Position numbers and translations under genes: made by a program. Source: Martinezella tropici (lineage in GTDB: Bacteria > Pseudomonadota > Alphaproteobacteria > Rhizobiales > Rhizobiaceae). Taken from it: a stretch of 64,000 bases of DNA. Every line of letters starts with the position of its first letter. Position 1 is the first letter of the stretch. The notes beneath the pieces are model-generated. The model was not told where the DNA came from, searched no databases, and saw only the letters and a list, made by a program, of their open reading frames with translations. Of the stretch, positions 44,956 to 54,481 are shown one piece after another. Location: positions 1-64,000 of the forward strand of contig JUHI01000027.1 in assembly GCA_000799755.1 (NCBI GenBank), in the 5' to 3' direction.

Positions 44956-47900
44956 CGGCGAACGGAATGAGAACTTATGCGACCCGCCGCAGTCCGGCTG
45001 GCAGACGAAGCGATCGAAATCCGTTCGGCATCTGATGTTCGGCGTCCCAAGTGTAGATGCCGGTAAGGTTGATATGCTCCCAACTGAGCGGCGAGATGTG
45101 TTTCAACAGGGTATCAGGAATATCTCGACCCGCTCGTTTCAGCTGTTTGACCGCGCGATCAAGATAGAGCGTATTCCAGTGGACGATCGCACTGACCACG
45201 AGGTTGAGACCAGAGGCGCGGAACGCCTGGCTTTCGAACGATCGGTCGCGGAGCTCGCCTCGCTCGTGGAAGAAGACCGCGCGTTTCAGCTTATGGGCAG
45301 CCTCGCCCTTGTTGAGACCCGCTTGGCATCTCCGCCGTAGTGGCGGGCTTGAGTACCATTCGATCATGAAGAGCGACCTTTCGATACGACCGAGTTCGCG
45401 GAGCGCCCTCGCGAGATGGCTTTGCTTCGGAGATGCGGACAGTTTCTTGAGGATCGTAGACGGCACCACGGACCGCGTCGTGATCGACGCGGCGAGGTGG
45501 AGCAGATCGTCCCAATGATCGAGGATCAGATCGGCATTGATCGGCGCCCCGATGTGGTTCGACAGCGCCGGATATGCATCGCTTTTCTCGAACGTGTGGA
45601 ACTTCCGGTCTTTGAGATTGCGCAGTCGCGGTGAGAACCGCTTTCCGATCAAGGCGAACAGCCCGAAGATATGATCACTGGCACCGCCCGTGTCGGTAAA
45701 GTGCTCCTGGATGTCGAGGACCGTGTCCTGATCGAAGAGCCCATCGAGCACATAGGCCGCCTCGCTCTCGGTCGGACTGATGGGCAGAATGCTGAAGTAG
45801 CCATATTGATCTGACAGATGGCTATAAAACTTCGAACCGGGCTCGCTGCCGTAATGCAAATTGATGTCGCCGCGCTTCGCGGCTCGGTCGCTCGCGCGGA
45901 AGAATTGGCCATCGGACGATGACGTTGTGCCATTGCCCCACAGGCGGGAATGCGGATGTTGAGTGTGGGCATCGGTGATGCACGCTTGCGCCGCGCGATA
46001 GGTCTCCGATCGCGCATGGAATGTGCGCATCCACCCAATCTGGTGAGCGCTGATCCCTTTGGATGCGCCCGCCATTCGTTTTGGCCCGAGGTTCGTCGCA
46101 TCGGCCAGCACGCCAGCAAGCATGGCAGAGACATTTTTCGGGACGTCGCCGGTGCGAACATGCGTGAAGTGATCCGCAAAGCCGGTCCATTCATGCACTT
46201 CCCTTAACAAGTCGGGAACTTCAACCAACGGGTACATGTCGCTGATCTCGGCATTCAGTTCCTCGGCTGCCAAGGGGACTCCGCCGACGGTTGGTGTGAC
46301 GATCAACGTTCCGGCCTCAAGACGAACTCCTTCGAGCTTTCCGGACCGTGCTCTATGCGCCAGACGCTGCAGGTTGAACTCGAGCATCTGACGCGCTTCG
46401 GCAAGCCACTGCGCGCCGTCGCCCTGGACCCCCAAACCGAGACGATCTTCTTCCTTCATCGTGATGAATGTCGACCGCGGCATCAGATGCTCGTCAATCG
46501 GCCGGAAAGTTCGGCTGCCGTCGACCCAGATCTCCGCAGATCTAAGCCGGTCTCGCAAAGCCACGAGCGTTGCGATCTCGTAGAGACGGCGATCGGGTTT
46601 TTCCTGTTCGAAGATAAGCCGTCGATCAGTTTGGCCGAGGTGGGTGATCGGCACGCGATCCGGGAGTGTCCGCCGCTTCTCGGCATAAAGCCGTTTCAGC
46701 AGTGCAATTGCCGCAAGAAGCGGGTCGTGGCGATGCGCCGAGCGGAACGTGAAGGCCTGAAGGAATGCACCAATGTATTTGTGGACGGTCGCGTATTGTT
46801 CGGCTGCCACGGTCAACGGCGGTGCCTCGTTGTCGTCGACCATCGACTCAAGCTCAGGCTTCATCCGAAGCAGCCGGTCCCAGCCGACTCTTTGGTCGAG
46901 AACATCCAATGCGTTCCGACCATAGTCGTTGGCGGACTGCAGTGCGGTGATCGTATCCAGAAACATGCGCAGCGCTTTGGCGGTATTCGCTCTGCGGTCC
47001 ATCTGTCGCTGCTTCTTTCGATTGTTGGCTTGCGAGAACAACTTGCCAATCAGCTTGATGAACATTGTTACCGCGTCGTCCGTGAGCTTCTGGCAAAGCT
47101 TGATGACTTGAGCCACGATCAGAGCGTGGCGACGGCTGGCGTTGAAGTCGTTGGCAAGCCAGGCCGGCGTTGCGTTGCCCTCCCGGATCATCTGGTCCCA
47201 CCGTCCGGACGATACGCGCGCCTGCAGTTCCGGATCGATCTCCAGCCCCCGTAGAAAAGCAATCCGCTCGGTCAGCCCGACGAGGTTCGACGCAGCCGGC
47301 GCTTCTGGCGCCGAACGCAGCCAATGAAAGCGCGTCTGGCCGATCGACGGGTCGACCTCCAACAGCCTATCCAGTGATTGAAGCCTATCGAGTGGGATGT
47401 CTTCAATCAGGGTTCTTTCTGCCCGGCGCCGGGCTATGGCACGGCCGGCAAGGCCAATGCGTTCGATCGTATCGATCGCCGGCAGAAGAGCTCCGCGTTC
47501 GCGAAACGCGGCGACAGTCGAACTGGCTATCGCGGCACCGTCGTCGGACATGGTCGCCGCTTGAATTGCCGCCAATAGCGAAGCGCGGCGATCTTCCAGC
47601 GTCGCGCTTCTCGTATCCAGATACGCCATTAGCCGCGCCATATGATCCCGACGGGTTTCTTCACGGCGTGCATAGAGGTCAAATTCTTCTGGAGCGGCGC
47701 CGATCTGATCAGCAACATACTTTAGCATGGCGCGAGGCAGAGTTTCTTCTGCTCCAAGCACTCGACCGGGGTATCGCATCACACATAGCTGGATGGCAAA
47801 ACCGAGCCGATTGTGCTTACGTCTCCGCAGTTCGATCTCCAGGAGATCCGACAATGACAACGAATAGTGTCGGATCAAGCTATCCTCGTCGATTGGGATA

Positions 47901-48134
47901 TCGAAAAGCTTCCGGCGATCTTGATCTTTGAGAAGCTTGCGCTTTGCCATAGCCCGACTCCATTTATGACCAATCTGCGTCGAGCGTTGTCGAGTCGGGC
48001 CGGACAGAGAAATCAAAACTGGCGCATGTCGATGGCAATCCACAGAGATCGGATGTTGCACATCCGATCTACGGCATCGTTCCTGTTTCGTTCGGCCTTA
48101 GCGTACGATTTCGGACTGCTCTTGTTCCGACCCC
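44919..48134 (-). mobile_element. Tn3-family element carrying only tnpA (about 3.2 kb)
   Basis: Terminal repeats of 37 bases at 44919-44955 and 48098-48134 begin GGGGTCGGAACAAGAGCAGT and differ at 3 positions. They enclose one transposase; there is no resolvase, res site or passenger gene. Flanking pentamers GAAAT and GTTTC do not match, so no target duplication is visible and the SDR gene does not resume on the far side. Confidence 0.88.
44975..47950 (-). CDS. tnpA: Tn3-family transposase TnpA
   Basis: 991 residues, the usual size. Begins MAKRKLLKDQDRRKLFDIPI, DUF4158-type N-terminal domain (IQLCVMRYPGRVL), then the DDE region: GVLADATNLGPKRMA (Asp), HSRLWGNGTTSSSDGQFFRA (Asp), and INLTGIYTW near the end; Glu in the RALRELGRIERS segment. 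It performs replicative transposition at the 37-base ends. No frameshift was seen. Start at ATG 47950 fits known proteins; a longer frame to 48061 reaches into the repeat side. Confidence 0.93.
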   Translation of the reverse strand: MAKRKLLKDQDRRKLFDIPIDEDSLIRHYSLSLSDLLEIELRRRKHNRLGFAIQLCVMRYPGRVLGAEETLPRAMLKYVADQIGAAPEEFDLYARREETRRDHMARLMAYLDTRSATLEDRRASLLAAIQAATMSDDGAAIASSTVAAFRERGALLPAIDTIERIGLAGRAIARRRAERTLIEDIPLDRLQSLDRLLEVDPSIGQTRFHWLRSAPEAPAASNLVGLTERIAFLRGLEIDPELQARVSSGRWDQMIREGNATPAWLANDFNASRRHALIVAQVIKLCQKLTDDAVTMFIKLIGKLFSQANNRKKQRQMDRRANTAKALRMFLDTITALQSANDYGRNALDVLDQRVGWDRLLRMKPELESMVDDNEAPPLTVAAEQYATVHKYIGAFLQAFTFRSAHRHDPLLAAIALLKRLYAEKRRTLPDRVPITHLGQTDRRLIFEQEKPDRRLYEIATLVALRDRLRSAEIWVDGSRTFRPIDEHLMPRSTFITMKEEDRLGLGVQGDGAQWLAEARQMLEFNLQRLAHRARSGKLEGVRLEAGTLIVTPTVGGVPLAAEELNAEISDMYPLVEVPDLLREVHEWTGFADHFTHVRTGDVPKNVSAMLAGVLADATNLGPKRMAGASKGISAHQIGWMRTFHARSETYRAAQACITDAHTQHPHSRLWGNGTTSSSDGQFFRASDRAAKRGDINLHYGSEPGSKFYSHLSDQYGYFSILPISPTESEAAYVLDGLFDQDTVLDIQEHFTDTGGASDHIFGLFALIGKRFSPRLRNLKDRKFHTFEKSDAYPALSNHIGAPINADLILDHWDDLLHLAASITTRSVVPSTILKKLSASPKQSHLARALRELGRIERSLFMIEWYSSPPLRRRCQAGLNKGEAAHKLKRAVFFHERGELRDRSFESQAFRASGLNLVVSAIVHWNTLYLDRAVKQLKRAGRDIPDTLLKHISPLSWEHINLTGIYTWDAEHQMPNGFRSLRLPAGLRRVA

Positions 48135-48235
48135 GTTTCGGCGCACGCTCATATCCGCGACTGTTTTGCCGCCAGTCATCTCAATTTCTCGAGGGCTGGC
48201 CGGAGCACTTGCCCTGTGTTCCACAGCCCGCTCCA

Positions 48236-49489
48236 TCAAGCCAATTCGCTGGTTGTGTCAAAGGGCGTGATGATCTTTCGATAGCCGACCGCAACGGGCT
48301 TCTTGCCGGAGACGGCAAATTCGCCGACGACACGGTCATGATAGATGCGCGGATTGTGGGACGTAATCGTGCGAGCATTGCGCCAGTGCCGATCCAGAGC
48401 CGTGGCTCGTTTGGCGGCTGACGCGCCGAGGGCGTCGAAGAGCACCGTCGTCGCTTCCAGGATCAGCTTCGAAATGACCGTCACCGACTGACTCAATTCG
48501 ATTTCCGCGAGCAGATGGATGTTCGTCTCGTCCGGGTCTATTCCGGCGAGATTGGCGTCATAGGATCGCTGAAGCGCAGCTGCAACATTCAGCACGATGG
48601 CGCCGGCGGCATAAGCCGGTCCCCTCACCCGTCCGACCACCTCGAGAACCTGAGGATCGTCCGCACTCGCCGCACCGTTGCCACGGGGATATATGCGGGC
48701 TCGCGCGCCTACATGGCGTGAAAGTTCTGCAGCCGCGGCGCGACCGATGCCGGCAAGGCTTGCAAGATGAACAAGCTGGAAGAACGCGGTCGTATAGGGA
48801 AAGCGCGCGGAATTCGGCTTGATATGGAAGTTCTCCAGCCGGACATTCTTGAATCTTGCCGTACCGCTGCCGCTCAGCGCCTGTCCGAAGCCGTCCCAGT
48901 CGTCGAGGATTTCGACGCCGGCAGCCGACGTCGGGACCAAGGCGGCGATCGGCTCGCCTGATCCGTCCACCGCGCCAAGATTGATCCAATCGGCATAGAT
49001 CGAACCGGTCGTATAGAATTTTTCGCCGTTCAGACGATAGCCGCCGCCATCTGGAACGATCGTCGTCGCATAGTCGCCCACCTTGGCCCCGGCAAGCTCG
49101 GAGAAGCCACTGCCGACCATCTCACCGCCGCCCAGACGTGACAGCCACTCGTCTCGCCATAGATCACGAGGGGCGTTGAGGAGATCCTCCGTAAAGCCTT
49201 GATGACTGCGGAAAATATTGGTAATGTTGGGATCTGCAGCCGATAGCTCGATCAGAAGAGCGAACAGCTCCGGCAATGTCAGTTCACTGCCCCCATAAGC
49301 CTTGGGAATACGAAGGCCACCAAATCCCGCCTCACGAAGCCATTCAACTTCCTTGAAGGGCAGACGCCGCTCCTGATCCCGCTCAATCGCGGACTGGGCG
49401 ATCTGCTCGAAAATCGACCGGAAGCGCGCGGCGATCTCGTCATATCGGGCACTGGGGCCGCTGCCCCAGCCTTCATCGATCTGGGTCAT
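48236..49489 (-). CDS. Acyl-CoA-dehydrogenase-like flavin monooxygenase (SfnC/DszC type)
   Basis: About 417 residues with the ACAD fold: RLPFKEVEWLREAGFGGLRI, PKAYGGSELTLPELFALLIE, GSGFSELAGAKVGDYATTIV, RLNGEKFYTTGSIYADWINL, DWDGFGQALSGSGTARFKNV and ARTITSHNPRIYHDRVVGEF. The catalytic Glu of true acyl-CoA dehydrogenases is not evident, and the pattern fits FMNH2-dependent sulfur-compound oxygenases (DszC/SfnC). It is next to the sulfur importer. Start at ATG 49489 with GAGGA 6 bases upstream; ATG 49528 is possible. Confidence 0.85.
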   Translation of the reverse strand: MTQIDEGWGSGPSARYDEIAARFRSIFEQIAQSAIERDQERRLPFKEVEWLREAGFGGLRIPKAYGGSELTLPELFALLIELSAADPNITNIFRSHQGFTEDLLNAPRDLWRDEWLSRLGGGEMVGSGFSELAGAKVGDYATTIVPDGGGYRLNGEKFYTTGSIYADWINLGAVDGSGEPIAALVPTSAAGVEILDDWDGFGQALSGSGTARFKNVRLENFHIKPNSARFPYTTAFFQLVHLASLAGIGRAAAAELSRHVGARARIYPRGNGAASADDPQVLEVVGRVRGPAYAAGAIVLNVAAALQRSYDANLAGIDPDETNIHLLAEIELSQSVTVISKLILEATTVLFDALGASAAKRATALDRHWRNARTITSHNPRIYHDRVVGEFAVSGKKPVAVGYRKIITPFDTTSELA

Positions 49490-49668
49490 GAAATGGTCCT
49501 CGATTGGGCGCCCGTGCGAATCGATCATGTGTCATAAGCCTGCCTTCCAACGCTCTGACTTCGCCTGCCGAACAAGGGCGCGGCAGATCCGATTTGCACT
49601 GCCGAAGGCGCCGCTGTTCAATGACGGGAACACTAGGAAAGCATTGGCCTCATCGTAAGAATATTTTA

Positions 49669-49685
49669 TCTATAGATTTTATAGA
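49669..49685. promoter_or_regulatory. Candidate operator TCTA-N9-TAGA (site 1)
   Basis: Perfect dyad TCTATA-GATTT-TATAGA in an AT-rich patch (49656-49690) of the divergent interval between the 48236-49489 and 49798-50913 genes. The same outline recurs at 55881-55896 and 63610-63626, each time in a divergent control region of this sulfur island. LysR-type boxes have comparable T-N11-A dyads. Inferred from pattern. Confidence 0.5.
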
Positions 49686-49797
49686 CTAAGAAAATGCTTT
49701 CCCATTTGATAGGCGATTGCGCGTGGTGTCGTCGTCGTCACCCGGTGCCTCCAGCGCTAGGCTTGTGCGCATAAACAGCCCACAGCGGAGCGAAATT

Positions 49798-50913
49798 ATG
49801 AGCCAGAAGACGATTTCCAGCGATACTCTTCGCAGTTGGCTGCAGGATGGCAGAGAGCTAGCCGTATTGGATATTCGCGACCCCGCAGTTGTCGGCTATG
49901 CCTCGCCGCTGTTCGCGACCAACCTGCCCTCCGAGCGAGTCACCAGCGAACTCTCCCGCTTCGTGCCGCGCAAGGCCGTCCGCACGGTCCTTGCCGATGC
50001 AGGCGACGGGATCGCCTCGGGCTTGGCAAGCCAACTGGAGGCTGCCGGCTGGCCAAATGTCTTTGTGCTCGGAGGCGGTATACCCGCCTGGACGGAAGCG
50101 GGGAATGGAGCGCCCCTGCCCACATTCGACATACCCGGCGTAGATTTCTCCAAAGCCGTCGAAAAGGAAAAGAAGACGCCCGTTATCACGGCCTTGGAAC
50201 TGAAGACGCTGCAAGACGCCGGTGAAGACGTCATCGTTATCGATACACGCACCGTGGCGGAGTTTGCGCGCGATCACGTACCGGGTGCTGTCAGCGTACC
50301 GGGGGCGGAGCTGGTTCTGCGCTACAAGGACGTGGTGCCCTCCGAAACAACAAAGGTCGTCGTTTCATGTGCCGGGCTACCGCGTGCCATCCTCGGAGCT
50401 CAAACACTCATCGACGCACAGGTTCCAAATGCGGTCTCATACCTCCATGACGGAACGAAAGCCTGGACGGCCGCGGGCCTTCAACTGGAAAGCGGAAAGA
50501 CACGCATCTACCAGGACCCAAGTGATGAGGCACGGGGCTTTGCACGCAAGCATATCACCACGCTAAGCAGCCAAGACCACTTTCCTCAAATCGATATCGA
50601 TACCGCAAGGAAATGGGCTGCCGATCCCGATCGCACCACCTATCTGCTGGACGTGCGCACACCAGAGGAATTCGAACAGTCGCATCTTGAGGGAACCTTG
50701 TCCTCCGAAGGAGGGCAGTTACTGGGTGTTGCCTACCGTACCATTGCAGTGCGAGGCTCGCGGGTCGTTCTGATCGATGATCTGCTTGGCGTGCGCGCCC
50801 GTACCGTCGCCCATTGGCTCCAACGTCGCGGCTATGAGATAGCGCTGTTGCTCGTCGACTTTCGCACGCAGAATTGGCAAAGCGCCGCAAGGTCGGGCGA
50901 GCTCGTGACCTAA
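49798..50913 (+). CDS. Three-domain rhodanese-like protein
   Basis: 371 residues, three rhodanese repeats. Domain 1 (about 1-115) has LAVLDIRDPAVVGYASPLFA and loop LADAGDGIAS, Cys replaced. Domain 2 (about 130-245) has VIVIDTRTVAEFARDHVPGA and the only active-site-like Cys in VVVSCAGLPRAILGAQTLID. Domain 3 (about 265-371) has YLLDVRTPEEFEQSHLEGTL and loop LIDDLLGVRART, Cys replaced. Such proteins pass sulfane sulfur between carriers or bind sulfur compounds. Divergent from the ACAD-like gene and convergent (4-base overlap) with the ABC permease. GGAGCGA precedes ATG 49798. Confidence 0.88.
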   Translation: MSQKTISSDTLRSWLQDGRELAVLDIRDPAVVGYASPLFATNLPSERVTSELSRFVPRKAVRTVLADAGDGIASGLASQLEAAGWPNVFVLGGGIPAWTEAGNGAPLPTFDIPGVDFSKAVEKEKKTPVITALELKTLQDAGEDVIVIDTRTVAEFARDHVPGAVSVPGAELVLRYKDVVPSETTKVVVSCAGLPRAILGAQTLIDAQVPNAVSYLHDGTKAWTAAGLQLESGKTRIYQDPSDEARGFARKHITTLSSQDHFPQIDIDTARKWAADPDRTTYLLDVRTPEEFEQSHLEGTLSSEGGQLLGVAYRTIAVRGSRVVLIDDLLGVRARTVAHWLQRRGYEIALLLVDFRTQNWQSAARSGELVT

Positions 50914-51686
50914 GCGGTCTGCTTCGGCCGCCAGCGCAACAAGTAGGCTTCAAGCGCATAGGCGAGACGGTTAAGGGTGAAGCCGACGAGGCCAAGCACG
51001 AGGACGCCGACCATGACAAGCGCCATGTCGAACCTCTCGCGACCAGCTATGACCAGCCCGCCGACGCCTGGACCGACCGCGAGGAAATACTCCGCCCCGA
51101 CGGTTGCCAGCCACGCATAGATCAGGCCCAGGTGCACGCCCGTGGCGATCGACGGCATGGCCGCCGGAATATAGATCCGCAGCGCCTTCTGACGTGCATT
51201 GAACTTCAACGCTCTTGCGACCTCCAAAAGGTCTGGCGGTGCCTGGCGCATGCCGTCATAGGTATTGAGAACAATGGGAATGAAGGCGGCAAGGGCGACA
51301 AAGACGATCTTCGCCTGTTCGCCAAAGCCGAACCAGACCGAAATCAGCGGTATCCAGGCAAGGAGGGATATCTGTTTCAGCCCATTGAAGGTCGGCATCA
51401 GCAGCCGATCGGCAATGCGCGACAAGGCAAGCACGCTCGCAAAGCCGACCCCGAGCACGCAGCCGATCAGAAACCCGGCGATATTGCGCATCAGGCTGAA
51501 GCCAAGCTCGCCGATGAGATCATTGTCGATCAGTTCGCGCTTGGCGGTGGCGGCGACATCTTCCAGTGACGGCAGAAAACGCGCATCGACGAGGCCGGTC
51601 CGGCTTGAGACTTCCCACGCGACGAAGAGAAGGATCGGCAATGTGATGCCGCGGCGGAAACGGACGAAACGGCTGGCACTGGCCAT
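50910..51686 (-). CDS. ABC permease, sulfonate/taurine type (SsuC-like) no. 2
   Basis: 258 residues, six transmembrane segments (GITLPILLFVAWEVSSRTGL first). EAA motif EVARALKFNARQKALRIYIP, AAMPSIATGVHLGLIYAW as in SsuC/TauC. Follows permease 1 by 2 bases with AGGAGA between, so coupled. The two permeases differ, suggesting a heterodimeric channel. Confidence 0.92.
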   Translation of the reverse strand: MASASRFVRFRRGITLPILLFVAWEVSSRTGLVDARFLPSLEDVAATAKRELIDNDLIGELGFSLMRNIAGFLIGCVLGVGFASVLALSRIADRLLMPTFNGLKQISLLAWIPLISVWFGFGEQAKIVFVALAAFIPIVLNTYDGMRQAPPDLLEVARALKFNARQKALRIYIPAAMPSIATGVHLGLIYAWLATVGAEYFLAVGPGVGGLVIAGRERFDMALVMVGVLVLGLVGFTLNRLAYALEAYLLRWRPKQTA

Positions 51687-51688
51687 CG

Positions 51689-52507
51689 TCAGATCTCCTG
51701 TCGCTTCCAGCGCTGGATCGACAACTCGACGCGATCCAGCCCCTTGTCCATGATGAAACCGACAAGCCCGATGGCGATCATCGCGACGATGACCGTGTCG
51801 AGCCAGAACATCTGTCGCCCCCAGACCAGCAGGTATCCAAGCCCTTCCGAGGAGGCGAGCAACTCGACCCCGACCAGCGCCGTCCAGGAATGCGTCAGCC
51901 CGTAGCGAATACCGGTGAATATCGAGGGGATGGCGCCGGGCAATATGATCAGCCGCAACATCTGCCAGCGGCTGAAGCGCAATGCCCTGCCGACCTCGAT
52001 ATATCTAGGCGAGACGCCGCGAATTCCGGTCAGCGTATTCAGCGTCATCGGCACAATGGCGCCTTTGGCGATGATGATGATCTTCAACGTCTCCTCGATG
52101 CCGACAAACAGCATCAACAGCGGGATCCATCCGAGTGTCGGGATCTGCGCAAAGGCGAGGAAAAGCGGCTTTACATAATCCTCGACCCTCTCGGAGAGCC
52201 CCATGGCGATGCCAAGAAGCAGCCCCAGTCCTGCGCCGATCGTGAAGCCGACGATGACGCGCCCCAGACTGACCCCGGTATGATAGAGGAGCTCGCCGCT
52301 CAGGATCATGTCCCGGCCCGTCTGGTAGACATAGGCAGGCGCCGGCAGGATCTGCTCCGGCAGCCAGCCTCTGGTGGAGGAGATCCACCAGAGGCCCAAT
52401 AGGCCGAGCGGAAAGATCAAGCCTGTCGCGAGTATGGCGAGCCGCCGCAGCCTTGCGGAAGGCCACCGCAAGCGGGTCCGGCCGGAAGTCTCAATCATCG
52501 CGCTCAT
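51689..52507 (-). CDS. ABC permease, sulfonate/taurine type (SsuC-like) no. 1
   Basis: 272 residues, six transmembrane segments (LAILATGLIFPLGLLGLWWI first). EAA motif EVGRALRFSRWQMLRLIILP, GAIPSIFTGIRYGLTHSW. Inner-membrane channel half for import of a sulfonate-like compound. AAGGGGAC precedes ATG 52507. 33 bases after the binding-protein gene. Confidence 0.92.
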   Translation of the reverse strand: MSAMIETSGRTRLRWPSARLRRLAILATGLIFPLGLLGLWWISSTRGWLPEQILPAPAYVYQTGRDMILSGELLYHTGVSLGRVIVGFTIGAGLGLLLGIAMGLSERVEDYVKPLFLAFAQIPTLGWIPLLMLFVGIEETLKIIIIAKGAIVPMTLNTLTGIRGVSPRYIEVGRALRFSRWQMLRLIILPGAIPSIFTGIRYGLTHSWTALVGVELLASSEGLGYLLVWGRQMFWLDTVIVAMIAIGLVGFIMDKGLDRVELSIQRWKRQEI

Positions 52508-52539
52508 GCAAGTCCCCTTCGCAGGCCGATGGCCACAGC

Positions 52540-53616
52540 TCAGGAAGCAACCGGCTTGCCGTCAGCGCCGTAGGGCTGCCAGAATTTCTTCAGGCCAAGC
52601 CTCTCGAGCGCGTTATCGAGATATTTCGGCTCGAACCAGCCATTGAGATCGACGTCGCGGCGTATGAGACCGTATTCCTTGCTCTTGACGGCCTGTTCCT
52701 TGTATTGCGAGACGAGCAGGTCATCGATCAGCGGCGAATTGCGATAGGCCAGCGTATCGTTGCGGAAATACTCATCGAGGATCGGCACCGGCGTGCCGGA
52801 TTTATGCCAGAGTTCGAAGAGCTGAGCGCGGTTCGGCTCTTCGGACGACCATTGCGCCGCCTTGACGAAGGCATCGACAACGCGCTGCGTGATCTCCGGA
52901 TGAGCTTCGATGAAAGCCTCGCGGCCAATGATGCCGGCATTGCGGCCGAAGCGCGGATCGTCTCCCTTGGTCGTATAGATGATGTCGGCGCTATCCTTGG
53001 CCGCCAGATTGATCAGCTGCGTATCGCCGAATGCGGCATCAATGTCCTTGCTGGTCAGCGCGGCAACGGTTCCGGCGCTGTCGAGATTGACGACCTGCAC
53101 ATCCCGCTCGGTCAGTCCGTGCGCCTGCAGAACTTTGATCGCCGCAAGGTGACCATTGGTTCCGCGCTGCAGCGCGATCTTGCGGCCCTTCAGATCCTCG
53201 ATCGTCTTGATGCCCGATCCCTTGGCGACGGCGAGATAAAGCGGCTTGCGGGCGCCGCTCGCCAGCAGGAACCGCGTCTTCAGGCCGGTCGCTCTTCCAA
53301 TCAGCGCCGGCAGATCGCCTTGGTAGGCAAAATCGAGCTGGTCGTTGGCAAAGCCTTCGTTCACGGCAGGACCTGCGCCCTTGAAGAAGGTCCATTCGAT
53401 CTTGATGTTGGGATCGCCGGCAAATTCCTTTTCCAGAAAGTCACCGGCGCGCGCCGTCGCCGCCGAGGTCCCCTCGGAATAGGGGCGGTTGTCGACGCCG
53501 ATCGCGGCATAGCCGACATGGATGACCAATGGGTCCTCGGCGCGGGCGGAGACCGAAAGCATGGTTAAAGCGATTGCGGCCCCTGCAACCAGACGCAGGA
53601 TGGATAGCAGCTTCAT
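52540..53616 (-). CDS. ABC solute-binding protein, SsuA/TauA-like
   Basis: 358 residues. Signal peptide KLLSILRLVAGAAIALTMLS, VSARAED (cleavage near 26). NMT1/SsuA-type core: IHVGYAAIGVDNRPYSEGTS, FANDQLDFAYQGDLPALIGR, KTIEDLKGRKIALQRGTNGH, IDAAFGDTQLINLAAKDSAD. Periplasmic receptor for a sulfonate, sulfate ester or similar. GGAGA lies one base before ATG 53622 but 7 bases before ATG 53616, so 53616 is chosen. Confidence 0.92.
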   Translation of the reverse strand: MKLLSILRLVAGAAIALTMLSVSARAEDPLVIHVGYAAIGVDNRPYSEGTSAATARAGDFLEKEFAGDPNIKIEWTFFKGAGPAVNEGFANDQLDFAYQGDLPALIGRATGLKTRFLLASGARKPLYLAVAKGSGIKTIEDLKGRKIALQRGTNGHLAAIKVLQAHGLTERDVQVVNLDSAGTVAALTSKDIDAAFGDTQLINLAAKDSADIIYTTKGDDPRFGRNAGIIGREAFIEAHPEITQRVVDAFVKAAQWSSEEPNRAQLFELWHKSGTPVPILDEYFRNDTLAYRNSPLIDDLLVSQYKEQAVKSKEYGLIRRDVDLNGWFEPKYLDNALERLGLKKFWQPYGADGKPVAS

Positions 53617-53634
53617 TCTCATTCTCCGTTTTAT

Positions 53635-54474
53635 CTATTCTGCGGCGGCGATTGCGGGCCGTGCTTCAGGAGTGCGTTGGCCGGCAACGGGTGTTGCGCG
53701 AGCACCTGAAGGTATTGCGGTTGTTGCATTGAGGCTTTCGAGAACGCGGTTGCGGACGTCGACCAGCCTCGGTGAGGTTCGTGCACGCGGGCGCGGCAGG
53801 TCCACCGGGATAATGTCGCGAATGCGGCCGGGCTGCGATGACATGACGACGACACGATCGCCGAGATAGACAGCCTCCTCGACGTCATGCGTCACCAGAA
53901 CCATGGTGATGCGTTCCTTGGCCCAGATGTCCTGCAATTCGTCCTGCAGCCTTGTCTTGGTAATCGCGTCGAGCGCCCCGAACGGTTCATCGAGAAACAG
54001 CGCATTCGGACGATTGACCAAGCCTCTGGCAATGCCGGCGCGCTGCGCCATGCCGCCGGAGAGCTGGTGTGGATAGGCGTTGGCAAAGCTCGACAATCCG
54101 ACGAGATCGAGGTGGGATTCGACCAGCCTTTTCTTCTCCGCCTTTGATAGCCCCGAGTTTTCCAGGCCGAGCGCGATATTGCGCGCGACCGTCAACCAGG
54201 GGAAAAGCCGCGGCTCCTGAAAGACGATGCCTCGCTCTAGGCTCGGCTCAGTGACCGGCCGTCCGGCATGGCCGACGAAACCGGAGGTGGGAGTGTCGAG
54301 ACCGGCGCCCAGGCGCAGCAATGTCGATTTCCCACAGCCACTCGCCCCAACAATGGTGACGAATTCGCCCTCGGCGACATCGAGGCTGACATCATCGAGG
54401 GCCGTCAATGTCGCGCCGTTGACCTTGAACCGGCGCGTGACGTGACAGATCTGGAGGTGCAAGGAATTGCTCAT
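53635..54474 (-). CDS. ABC transporter ATPase, SsuB/TauB-like
   Basis: 279 residues. Walker A VGASGCGKSTLLRLGAGLDT, Q-loop IVFQEPRLFPWLTV, signature LSGGMAQRAGIARGL, Walker B ALFLDEPFGALDAIT, His in LVTHDVEEAVYLGDRV. The C-terminal tail (about 240-279) is Pro/Ala-rich and unlike the core. Powers the sulfonate-type importer. ATG 54474, with GGAG 10 bases upstream, is 7 bases after the monooxygenase stop; operon order is monooxygenase, ATPase, binding protein, two permeases. Confidence 0.92.
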   Translation of the reverse strand: MSNSLHLQICHVTRRFKVNGATLTALDDVSLDVAEGEFVTIVGASGCGKSTLLRLGAGLDTPTSGFVGHAGRPVTEPSLERGIVFQEPRLFPWLTVARNIALGLENSGLSKAEKKRLVESHLDLVGLSSFANAYPHQLSGGMAQRAGIARGLVNRPNALFLDEPFGALDAITKTRLQDELQDIWAKERITMVLVTHDVEEAVYLGDRVVVMSSQPGRIRDIIPVDLPRPRARTSPRLVDVRNRVLESLNATTAIPSGARATPVAGQRTPEARPAIAAAE

Positions 54475-54481
54475 CGCCCGG

